Positions 43,165 to 49,814 of a DNA stretch of 64,000 bases are shown here, piece by piece. Positions within the stretch are counted from its first letter, which is position 1. Each line of letters starts with the position of its first letter. This DNA comes from Methylomicrobium lacus LW14 (GTDB lineage Bacteria > Pseudomonadota > Gammaproteobacteria > Methylococcales > Methylomonadaceae): positions 372,001 through 436,000 of the forward strand of contig NZ_AZUN01000001.1 of the NCBI RefSeq assembly GCF_000527095.1. Reading direction: 5' to 3'. Under the pieces are notes generated by a model. It did no database searches, was not told where the DNA came from, and saw only the letters and a program-made list of their open reading frames with translations. The position numbers and the translations under genes are program-made.

Positions 43165-43243
43165 GCTAACAGTGCCATAAACTCGGACGCAAAAAGCATC
43201 GCTTCGCTCTGCTTTTTGCGTCCGGTTATGGTCAGAGTTAGGC
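43165..43243 (+). other. attC recombination site, about 79 bases
   Basis: Left end GCTAACAGTGCC, right end GTTAGGC at 43237-43243, which fits the GTTRRRY core exactly. An inner perfect 14-base stem (43185-43198 with 43210-43223) and an outer CCATAA / TTATGG pairing give the typical long imperfect hairpin with a short TTCG-containing loop. Confidence 0.85.
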
Positions 43244-43256
43244 AAATAGGAGCCAC

Positions 43257-43649
43257 ATGCAGCTAATATTCCCTTTGGTATCAATCGTTTTGTTTAGCCT
43301 CTTATATTCAGTTTATCTCAAGCTGTCAGCCAGGATGTTGCATGGCTCTATTGTTAGCTGGATACACTCATTTTTATTTTCCTTGCTAATAGTTTTTCTA
43401 ATCTTGCTCGGACGTGTGGCATCAAGCATTTCGGATATTTCTTTACCTATCGGTCTTAGTTTGGTTTATAGCTTTGCTTTACATTTGGGCCTAGGCGGTT
43501 GGTTCTTCAGAAAGCGCATTTCCAACCATGAAGGCAAGCTACTTGGATGGCGTGGTGGCATGCAGCTTACTGCTCTCACATATGGTCTTTTTTGTCTAAC
43601 CTGTGCAGTATTATGGTCAATACTTTATTTTGTTGGTCCTCCAGCGTAA
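43257..43649 (+). CDS. Hypothetical cassette membrane protein, 130 aa
   Basis: Four hydrophobic segments at about residues 3-22, 36-58, 62-84 and 103-126 predict a small polytopic inner-membrane protein. A basic loop (RKRISNHEGK) lies between the third and fourth. No family recognised. The gene starts 14 bases after an attC, with a TAGGAG ribosome site, so it is the last cassette of the array. No attC follows; instead a truncated REP/RAYT copy begins about 30 bases after the stop and may have removed it. Confidence 0.7.
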   Translation: MQLIFPLVSIVLFSLLYSVYLKLSARMLHGSIVSWIHSFLFSLLIVFLILLGRVASSISDISLPIGLSLVYSFALHLGLGGWFFRKRISNHEGKLLGWRGGMQLTALTYGLFCLTCAVLWSILYFVGPPA

Positions 43650-43679
43650 TACATAGCAGCTGTGGCCAGGGTAGAGCCC

Positions 43680-43709
43680 GTAGATACTGATTAGCGCAGC
43701 GTAATCGGA
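43680..43709 (+). repeat. Degenerate REP at the left edge of the truncated RAYT copy
   Basis: GTAG followed by ATACTGATTAGCGCAGCG and TAATCGGA. The right arm equals that of the intact REP, while the left arm has two substitutions and one extra base, so the stem is weakened. Confidence 0.6.
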
Positions 43710-43756
43710 CGCATTTTATTGCGACCCAATGCTAATTCCCAAGACAGGAAAAAGAT

Positions 43757-43917
43757 ATGCCCAACTATCGACGCGCATTCATACCTGGGGGCACTTGGTT
43801 CTTTACCGTGAATCTACTGCAACGGCATAACAACGATTTGCTTATTCGCGAAATTGGCTTGTTACGCGAAACGGTAAAACGGGTGCGCGAACGCCATCCT
43901 TTTCGAATCGACGCCTG
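43757..43917 (+). pseudogene. Truncated second copy of the RAYT gene
   Basis: From the REP at 43680 through 43917 the sequence repeats 41982-42218 with only a handful of substitutions. It then ends abruptly after codons for RIDAC and runs into AT-rich DNA with a stop codon. Only about the first 54 residues remain and the whole catalytic region is missing. Confidence 0.85.
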
Positions 43918-43944
43918 TAAATCTGAGAATATTTACGTAAATTA

Positions 43945-44031
43945 ATTATTATAAACAATACCTTATTGAAGATTATTAATGTGACTTAGATGTGATAGTT
44001 AATGTTGCCTCAAGTAATTTGTCAAGAGTTT
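43945..44031 (+). repeat. Diverged direct repeat, copy A
   Basis: AT-rich stretch; its last 35 bases (43996-44030) match 44511-44545 with four mismatches, and the preceding 50 bases match more loosely (ATTATTATAAACAA is common to both). Part of a larger decayed duplication that also includes 44225-44326. Confidence 0.55.
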
Positions 44032-44224
44032 CGCGTGGAACAAACAGGGCGATTTCTTCTTAACTGCGGCCGTTTTTTCCTTTTCCTCGTCTCGGCAGGC
44101 TGCTGCGCTTGGCGATTCATTTCCTCTTTCAGTAAACGTTTCGACAGTTCGACGGACTTGTCATTGAATTCAAGGTGAAACAGCAAAAAACAACGCGACT
44201 CTTTACAGCAGCATGTCGTTGTTT

Positions 44225-44326
44225 TTTCGCATGCATTGTCGGGAGGGTGGGTCGTGAGGCCGTTTCGCGCCGACGGATAAATTCCGGTTCGCGTATCGGG
44301 CGGTGTTTCGGGTGTTGCCGGGTCAG
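44225..44326 (-). pseudogene. Decayed copy of the 3' end of the gene at 44604-45080
   Basis: Sequence around ATGCATTGTCGGGAGGG and on to GTTGCCGGGTCAGG resembles 44594-44720 base by base with small gaps. On the minus strand it reads TPPDTRTGIYPSARNG, comparable with TPPYDRDRHLPARDQAEW at the end of the intact protein. The neighbouring 44022-44220 also holds a short minus-strand reading with a Lys/Arg-rich end (KEEMNRQAQQPAETRKRKKR) that may be the tail of some other lost gene. Confidence 0.5.
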
Positions 44327-44393
44327 GAGCATGGAATGGGCAGGCGTCCGGACCTCCCATTACCATGAAAATCGATAGGTGAGTGGTGTGGTG

Positions 44394-44448
44394 GGAGCGA
44401 CGCCTACGTCGCGATTAAAGCCTCAAGTCGCGACGTAGGCGTCGCTCC
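44394..44448. repeat. Perfect 21-base inverted repeat
   Basis: Arms 44394-44414 and 44428-44448 are exact reverse complements (starting GGAGCGACGCCTACGTCGCG) with a 13-base spacer. No T tract, no ORF. It looks like a dispersed intergenic palindrome rather than a terminator. Confidence 0.75.
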
Positions 44449-44460
44449 TACGGATGATTT

Positions 44461-44545
44461 TTATTATAAACAAATGCTTGAGATAACTTGTTAAAGTAAC
44501 TTAAAGGCGTTAGTTAATGTTGCTTCAAGTAATTTATTAAGAGTT
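44461..44545 (+). repeat. Diverged direct repeat, copy B
   Basis: Partner of 43945-44031, lying just beyond the 3' end of the intact minus-strand gene. The spacing between repeat and coding similarity is 50 bases here and about 200 in the other copy. Confidence 0.55.
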
Positions 44546-44603
44546 CAGCGAAGAAAAAGAGGACGCTATTTTTGCAGAGTCCGTCGCTTTTACGGATGCA
44601 ATG

Positions 44604-45080
44604 TCAGGAGGGTCGATCGTGGAGCCGCCATTCCGCCTGATCCCGGGCGGGCAAATGCCGGTCGCGGTCGTAGGGCGGCGTTTCGGATGCCGGTATGTTG
44701 TCGCCGGGCCAGTCTTTCGCCCATCGCTGGCGGGTTTCCTCGTCGGCATAGTAGCGCAGGTAAAGCAAGTTATCTTCTTCGCTGCCGCTGCCCAGCAAGT
44801 CGATGTGCCAGGCCGAGTCGTTGCTGAGCGGCATGACCGGGCCTTCTTCGCGCAACACCTCATGCCAGAGTTCTTCATACAACTCGCGGTCGCTGAGATG
44901 GTTGGTGCTGTAAAGAAACATGCGCAGCATCGCAAGGCCACGGATCGTTTCCCAAAGCTTGGCGGTCACTTGCGCGTCATCCAGCTCCTCCGGAGGCGGC
45001 AGATCCAATCCGTTTTGCGCCAGTAAGTCGAACGCCGATTTTTCGGTGTTTTGTTGGGACTCGGGAGTTTTTTTAGCCAT
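44604..45080 (-). CDS. Conserved-looking hypothetical protein, 158 aa
   Basis: Not recognised. The protein begins MAKKTPESQQNTEKSAFDLL, is acidic and probably helical, and has neither signal peptide nor membrane helix. The middle (DRELYEELWHEVLREEGPVMP, then WHIDLLGSGSEEDNLLYLRYYA) looks like a folded globular domain. The C-terminus is rich in charged residues (PPYDRDRHLPARDQAEW). GC content is that of the core genome, unlike the cassettes to its left. A decayed partial copy of its 3' end lies about 350 bases beyond the stop. Confidence 0.7.
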   Translation of the reverse strand: MAKKTPESQQNTEKSAFDLLAQNGLDLPPPEELDDAQVTAKLWETIRGLAMLRMFLYSTNHLSDRELYEELWHEVLREEGPVMPLSNDSAWHIDLLGSGSEEDNLLYLRYYADEETRQRWAKDWPGDNIPASETPPYDRDRHLPARDQAEWRLHDRPS

Positions 45081-45178
45081 TGTTATGTTCCCCGCGAAAA
45101 AATGATATATCGTTCCCAGGCTGCATCACGAGACGGGACGCTGGCTCGTCTTGGCCCTGGGGGTTCCCGGACGGCGCG

Positions 45179-45571
45179 CCACTGCCATTAAGTTAAGGAT
45201 GGCCGGTCCATTCTCCCTCCGGGAGAAGGCTAGGATGACGACTGCAAGGATGCAGGAGTTAGAGCAATGCAGGAGCTATTGCCGAGGGGATCAAATAAAG
45301 TATTTTCCTTATTTTATTCCCCTCACCCCGACCCTCTCCCGAAGGGCATAGGTATCTACACAACATTTCAGCTCAATAAAAACAATAGCTTGTAAAATAG
45401 TCTAACCTCCTCTTCTGCTGCTGGAGAGGGTTAGAGTGAGAAGATTGAAATCAAGCATTTACATTCTCCTCATCCCAGCCTTCTCCCCCTGGAGAAGGAG
45501 CATAGTGCACTTGTGTAGATACCTATGCCCGAAGGGAGAGGGAGATAACCGCCTTAACTTAATGGCAGTGG
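45179..45571. mobile_element. Outer miniature inverted-repeat element, about 393 bases
   Basis: Perfect 20-base terminal inverted repeats, CCACTGCCATTAAGTTAAGG at 45179-45198 and its complement at 45552-45571. Similarity extends imperfectly outward through GGTTCCCG. Contains no transposase, only palindromic CTCCC/GGGAG-type repeats and a second nested element. It fills most of the gene-free gap 45081-45602. Confidence 0.7.
45347..45527. mobile_element. Nested MITE-like element, 181 bases
   Basis: Perfect 17-base terminal inverted repeats CATAGGTATCTACACAA (45347-45363) and its complement (45511-45527). It is flanked on both sides by the 9-base direct repeat CCCGAAGGG (45338-45346 and 45528-45536), as expected from target duplication. 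Removing it rejoins a CTCTCCCGAAGGGAGAG palindrome. Internal hairpins TCTAACC/GGTTAGA and CCTTCTCC/GGAGAAGG are present; no ORF. Confidence 0.75.
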
Positions 45572-45602
45572 TACGGCGCGCGGGAACCGGAAATCGCCAA
45601 TT

Positions 45603-45995
45603 TTAACTTTGCTCCCAAGGCAAGCCGTGAAACCGCCAGCCGCCGAGGTTGCCGCGGTGCTTGTTTTGATCGAGCGGGCCTTCGAAGCCTTCCAGTATGT
45701 TGATCAGGCGTTTGTAGCCGAGCTGTTCGAGCAGTTTGGCCGCATCCAGAGAGCGCTGGCCGCTGCGGCAGAGCAACAGGATCGGCGCCTCCTTGTTCGG
45801 GACCGCGGCCTGTACTTCGGCGGCAAAATTCGGATTCAGTTGCCAGTCCGGCGCTTCCTTCCAGGGGATCAGCACCGCGCCCGGCGGGTGGCCGATGAAA
45901 GTGTGTTCCATCTTGGTGCGGACATCGACGAGGACCGCGGCGTTATTATTTTGCAATAGCTCCCAGCATTGCTCAGGGCTTAGGTTTTCGATCAT
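45603..45995 (-). CDS. Single-domain rhodanese
   Basis: A 130-residue rhodanese. The active-site cysteine lies in the loop LLCRSGQRSL (CRSGQR), followed by AAKLLEQLGY. The N-terminal VLVDVRTKMEHTFIGHPPGA is the usual strand-loop region. It is cytoplasmic, with no signal peptide. It likely transfers sulfane sulfur; the acceptor is unknown. The start overlaps the upstream methyltransferase stop by four bases, so LysR, methyltransferase and rhodanese form one transcript. Confidence 0.92.
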   Translation of the reverse strand: MIENLSPEQCWELLQNNNAAVLVDVRTKMEHTFIGHPPGAVLIPWKEAPDWQLNPNFAAEVQAAVPNKEAPILLLCRSGQRSLDAAKLLEQLGYKRLINILEGFEGPLDQNKHRGNLGGWRFHGLPWEQS

Positions 45996-46585
45996 GGTAG
46001 GGGCTCTGGGTCAGGTTTTTGGCCGATAAATTGGGCTTCATTACGAAGGCCCCGGTGTATGTCGCCGATCGCGGCGTTATCCCGGTAAAACACGGTCCGC
46101 AGCGGCGCAAACAAATCCAGCAGTTCATGCGTGTCCAATAGGTAAGCCGGATTGCTCGGGCCTTCGGCGTTCACTTTCAGGCGCGTGAAGGTTTGATAGA
46201 ACAGCAGGCCGCCGGGTTTCAAGGCGTTTATTATCGCATCCGTGAGCGAGCGGTCAAGAAAGCGGCCGATCACGATCACATCAAAGGCGGAGGGAGGCAG
46301 CGAAGCAGGGCTGATGGTTTCCTGTCCGGCCTCGATCGGAAGTCGATGGCGGCCGGCATAGGCGTGCAATTTTTCGATCGCTACCCCGGAAATGTCGAGC
46401 GCGGTGACCTGCATGCCATGCTCGGCAAGAAAAATCGCGTTCGCGCCGAGCCCCGAGGCGAGATCGAGGGCCGTACCTTCTGGCGGCAGCAGAAACGCAT
46501 TCTCGCTCAACACCGGTGCCGGCGCTTGCTTGCCGGGCTCGTCCTGGCCGTAGATGCGGTTCCATTTTTCGCGAAGTTCCTTCAT
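45992..46585 (-). CDS. SAM-dependent class I methyltransferase
   Basis: A 197-residue Rossmann-fold methyltransferase, TehB-like in size. Motif I is visible as ALDLASGLGANAIFLAEHG, followed by the acidic end of strand 2 (VTALDISGVAI). Motif IV is FDVIVIGRFLDRSL and a post-motif is LKPGGLLFYQTF. The substrate is unknown. It overlaps its neighbours by four bases on each side. Confidence 0.88.
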   Translation of the reverse strand: MKELREKWNRIYGQDEPGKQAPAPVLSENAFLLPPEGTALDLASGLGANAIFLAEHGMQVTALDISGVAIEKLHAYAGRHRLPIEAGQETISPASLPPSAFDVIVIGRFLDRSLTDAIINALKPGGLLFYQTFTRLKVNAEGPSNPAYLLDTHELLDLFAPLRTVFYRDNAAIGDIHRGLRNEAQFIGQKPDPEPLP

Positions 46586-47496
46586 GTCTCCGGCCCTTCG
46601 AGTTTGCTGACGTGCGGTTCCAGCCAGGTTTGCAGAAACTCCATGAACACGCGGACTTTCGCGGACAGATATTTACGGTGCGGATAGACCGCATGGACTT
46701 CGAGCGGCGGGGAGGGATAGTCTTGCAGGACAGGAATCAGCCTGCCGCGTTCAATATCCCAGCCGACGATATAGATCGGCAGCATTACAAGACCCATGCC
46801 GTTGATCGCGGCGATACGGATCGCATCCGCGACGTTCGCCTGCAGGCGGCCCGTGACATTGATGACCTGATAGCCCGATTCGCTTTTAAACGGCCATTTG
46901 TTTTTCGGCGAAATCGACCAATTGATCAGACAGCTATGCTGGGCCAAATCTTGCGGGGTTTGCGGCGTGCCGTATTTGGCTAAATAATCCGGCGAGCCGC
47001 AGACGACCAGCGACGAACTGGCCAGTTTGCGCGCGACCATGCTGGTGTCGTTCAGCGCGCCGAGGTAGATTGCGAGGTCGATGCCGTCCTCGATCATGTC
47101 GCCGGGACTGCTTTGAATGATCAGTTCGACGTTCAGATCGGGATGCAGTTTTAGAAACTCGGAGATGGCGCGCGCGATATGCGTCGCGCCGATCACCGGC
47201 GGAGCGCTGACCCGCAAGGCGCCGCGCGGTTCGGTCTGCAAGTGGGTGACTTCCGATTCCATCTCCTCGATGTCGAGCAGCACCGTCTGGCAGCGCTCGA
47301 AATAGGAGGCGCCGACTTCGGTCAAACTCAGGCTTCTGGTGGTGCGGTTGAACAGGCGGGTGCCGAGGCAGCTCTCCAGATGCATGATATGCTTGGTCGC
47401 CATCGCGCGCGAAATATCCAGATCGCGCGCGCCGCCGGCAAAGCTTCCCGCTTTCGCGACGCGGACGAACACGTTCATGCTGGTCAATTTATCCAC
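46582..47496 (-). CDS. LysR-family transcriptional regulator
   Basis: An N-terminal winged helix-turn-helix (VRVAKAGSFAGGARDLDISRAMATKHI...LGTRLFNRTTRSLSLTE spread over residues 10-60) is followed by a periplasmic-binding-protein-like effector domain with VIGATHIARAIS and MIEDGIDLAIYLG. The best start is GTG 47496, six bases after an AGGAG site, giving 304 residues; a TTG at 47511 is in frame but lacks a ribosome site. It leads an operon with the methyltransferase and rhodanese genes, which is unusual because many LysR regulators are divergent from their targets. Effector unknown. Confidence 0.9.
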   Translation of the reverse strand: MDKLTSMNVFVRVAKAGSFAGGARDLDISRAMATKHIMHLESCLGTRLFNRTTRSLSLTEVGASYFERCQTVLLDIEEMESEVTHLQTEPRGALRVSAPPVIGATHIARAISEFLKLHPDLNVELIIQSSPGDMIEDGIDLAIYLGALNDTSMVARKLASSSLVVCGSPDYLAKYGTPQTPQDLAQHSCLINWSISPKNKWPFKSESGYQVINVTGRLQANVADAIRIAAINGMGLVMLPIYIVGWDIERGRLIPVLQDYPSPPLEVHAVYPHRKYLSAKVRVFMEFLQTWLEPHVSKLEGPET

Positions 47497-47712
47497 GGGG
47501 GTCTCCTGCAATCAACATGGATTTGGCGGATTTAAGAATCGGGGGATCGCGAGCGACAGGGTTACTCTCTCTTCTTTGGGCATTAGAAATTAGAGCTGCC
47601 GGCCGGACAAAAGCGTGAAATTCTTGACACTCTATATTATTTCCAAATAAGAAACAATAAATTTAATAATTGCGCTATTGTAAGCAATTTTAAAGCCTAC
47701 TATAGTAGCACC

Positions 47713-47820
47713 GTCACAGATTTTTTCTCTGTTTCATTGGGCAGTGCCTCCTCAAATTTATTCGCTGCCCGATCTTTGAACCCCTCCCCGACATAATAGA
47801 GTCGGGGAGGGGTTTTTTTT
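47713..47820 (+). ncRNA. Candidate small RNA with three hairpins
   Basis: A promoter-like TTGTAA (47679-47684), 16-base spacer and TATAGT (47701-47706) precede about 108 bases. These bases can fold into ACAGA/TCTGT, GGGCAG/CTGCCC and a strong terminator hairpin. No ORF is present. The rest of the 314-base gap 47512-47825 is AT-rich, with a TTGACA at 47624-47629 that lacks a good partner hexamer. Could instead be a read-through terminator region only. Confidence 0.35.
47779..47820. terminator. Strong Rho-independent terminator
   Basis: A 14-base stem (AACCCCTCCCCGAC with GTCGGGGAGGGGTT) with an 8-base loop, followed by eight T on the plus strand. It is oriented to end a plus-strand transcript. 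On the minus strand it lies just after the wbpM stop and has A/T context for bidirectional use. Confidence 0.85.
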
Positions 47821-47825
47821 GCCTG

Positions 47826-49814
47826 CTAGACCGAATCCGGCGCCGTGTTTTCGGCCTGGGCCTGTTTCCAGAGCAAGTCCTCGATCCCGCACTGGGGCGC
47901 AAAGCCCGAGACCGTGCCGAGCAAAATCTCCCGGATGTGTTCGGGATCGTCAAGCTGCGCCGCCTGGTCCAGGCGTTCCAGGCGCAGGGATAAATCGGGC
48001 CACGGAATCACGTGTTCCTCGGCGCGCATGATGCGGGGGTGACTGGTTTCGCTCACATGATCGCCGATCAGCAATTCTTCGTAAAGCTTCTCGCCGGGCC
48101 TGAGGCCGCTAAAACGGATTTCGATTTCGCCGTCAGGATGTTCCGGGTCCTGGATTTCGAGGCCGCTCAGATGAATCATCCGTTTGGCCAGGTCGAGGAT
48201 GCGGACCGGATCGCCCATATCCAGCACGAAGACATCGCCGCCGCTGCCCATCGCGCCGGCTTGGATCACCAGTTGCGCGGCTTCCGGAATGGTCATGAAA
48301 TAGCGGATGATATTCGGATCGGTCACCGTGACCGGACCGCCGCGTTTGATCTGTTCCCTGAACAACGGCACGACCGAACCGGACGAGCCGAGCACATTGC
48401 CGAAGCGCACCATCGTGAAACGGGTGCGGCGCCGGTGTTCAGGTATGGCGCTGAAGGCCTGCAGGATCAGCTCCGCAAAGCGTTTGCTGGCGCCCATCGT
48501 GTTGGTCGGGCGGACGGCCTTGTCGGTCGATATCAGCACGAAGGTTTCGACTTCGGCCTGGATGGCGGCTTCCGCAGTGCGCAGGGTGCCGAACACATTG
48601 TTGCGGATCGCCGCGACCGGATTGTGTTCGACGATCGGCACATGCTTGTAGGCCGCCGCATGGTAGATCGTCTGCACCTTGAAGGTCTCGCAGACTTTGC
48701 GTAGACGCGGCGCGTCGGTCACCGAACCTAGAATCGCGTAAATCGCCGGTTTTTCCGCCGAAGGCAAACGGGAGGCCCATAACTGCAATTCCTGTTCGAT
48801 CGCATACAAGGCATATTCGCTCAATTCGAACAGGACCAGCGCGGACGGCCTCAAAGCGACGATCTGCCGGCACAATTCGGAGCCGATCGAGCCGCCCGCG
48901 CCGGTCACCATCACCGCCTTGCCGGTGATATTCGCATGCAGCAGGGCCGGATCGGGCGCGACCGGATCGCGGCCCAGCAGGTCTTCAATCTCGACTTCCC
49001 GGAGCGTGTCGAAAGTGATCTTGCCTCCGGCGATTTCGGAAAGGTTCGGCATCGACAATACCTGTACCGCATAAGGCTCGAGCAAGCGGATCAGCTCGCT
49101 TTTGCGCGCGTGCTTGGCGGACGGGATCGCCAGCAGGACACTCGCAACCTCATAGCGATCGATCAGATAACTCAGGGACGAAAACGGATAGATCCTGAGG
49201 CCGTTGATCTTGTGTTTGTTCAGCGCAGGATCGTCATCGATGAAAGCGACCGGCTGAAACTCGCGGCCGAGCGCCAAGGCCGAGGCCAATTGCACGCCGC
49301 CGCTGCCGGCGCCGTAAATGAGCACTTTTTTCTTCGGATGCGTGGCAGGATTGTGGCCGCCGCTGAGCCGGATATACGTGTCGCCGAGCCACCAACGCGC
49401 AAAAAAACGGCTGCCGCCGACCAGCAGCATCATGATCAGCCAGTTCAGGAACGGTACGGTGCGCGGCAGATTACGGATGCCGCTCTCATAAAAAATAAAG
49501 GGCAGAAAATAAATCACCGCAAACGCACAGGCATAGAGCGTGACCGCCTGCATGATCGTCCATAACGCCTTGATTTCGATATAGCGGATGATGGCCCGGT
49601 ACAGGCCTAGGCGGATGAAAATCGGCACGGCCAGGGCCGGCGCGACCGCGATCAAGGCCCATTCGATGTTCCTCGGCACGAACAGGGCGCCCCAGCGCAG
49701 CGAGAAGGCGGACCATAAGGCGAGCATCGTAAATACGATGTCCGCCCCGATTAGAATCAGGGCTTTTCGGGGCCTGGACTGCCCGATAAACCAACGCGCC
49801 AGCCGTGGTTTCAT
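47826..49814 (-). CDS. wbpM: Membrane-bound UDP-GlcNAc C4,C6-dehydratase (WbpM/PglF/CapD family)
   Basis: Makes UDP-4-keto-6-deoxy-GlcNAc. An N-terminal part with four transmembrane helices (about residues 1-140) is followed by a degenerate Rossmann domain (VLIYGAGSGGVQLA). The catalytic SDR domain begins VMVTGAGGSIGSELCRQ, with YHAAAYKHVPIVE and the STDKAVRPTNTMGASKR region. I start it at ATG 49814, overlapping the upstream transferase stop by four bases, giving 662 residues as in WbpM; a longer frame to 50111 lies inside that gene. It is the last gene of the polysaccharide operon, as in Pseudomonas O-antigen loci. Confidence 0.95.
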   Translation of the reverse strand: MKPRLARWFIGQSRPRKALILIGADIVFTMLALWSAFSLRWGALFVPRNIEWALIAVAPALAVPIFIRLGLYRAIIRYIEIKALWTIMQAVTLYACAFAVIYFLPFIFYESGIRNLPRTVPFLNWLIMMLLVGGSRFFARWWLGDTYIRLSGGHNPATHPKKKVLIYGAGSGGVQLASALALGREFQPVAFIDDDPALNKHKINGLRIYPFSSLSYLIDRYEVASVLLAIPSAKHARKSELIRLLEPYAVQVLSMPNLSEIAGGKITFDTLREVEIEDLLGRDPVAPDPALLHANITGKAVMVTGAGGSIGSELCRQIVALRPSALVLFELSEYALYAIEQELQLWASRLPSAEKPAIYAILGSVTDAPRLRKVCETFKVQTIYHAAAYKHVPIVEHNPVAAIRNNVFGTLRTAEAAIQAEVETFVLISTDKAVRPTNTMGASKRFAELILQAFSAIPEHRRRTRFTMVRFGNVLGSSGSVVPLFREQIKRGGPVTVTDPNIIRYFMTIPEAAQLVIQAGAMGSGGDVFVLDMGDPVRILDLAKRMIHLSGLEIQDPEHPDGEIEIRFSGLRPGEKLYEELLIGDHVSETSHPRIMRAEEHVIPWPDLSLRLERLDQAAQLDDPEHIREILLGTVSGFAPQCGIEDLLWKQAQAENTAPDSV

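Noticed and set aside
44022..44366. Minus-strand ORF as a real gene
   Set aside because: Its N-terminal half is the decayed duplicate of a neighbouring gene end read by chance in frame; no ribosome site or coherent fold.
45151..45351. Small plus-strand ORF inside the repeat region
   Set aside because: It runs through terminal repeats of the miniature elements and has no coding character.
45179..45571. CRISPR-like array
   Set aside because: The repeats are inverted, nested and few, without regular spacers, and no cas gene is present.
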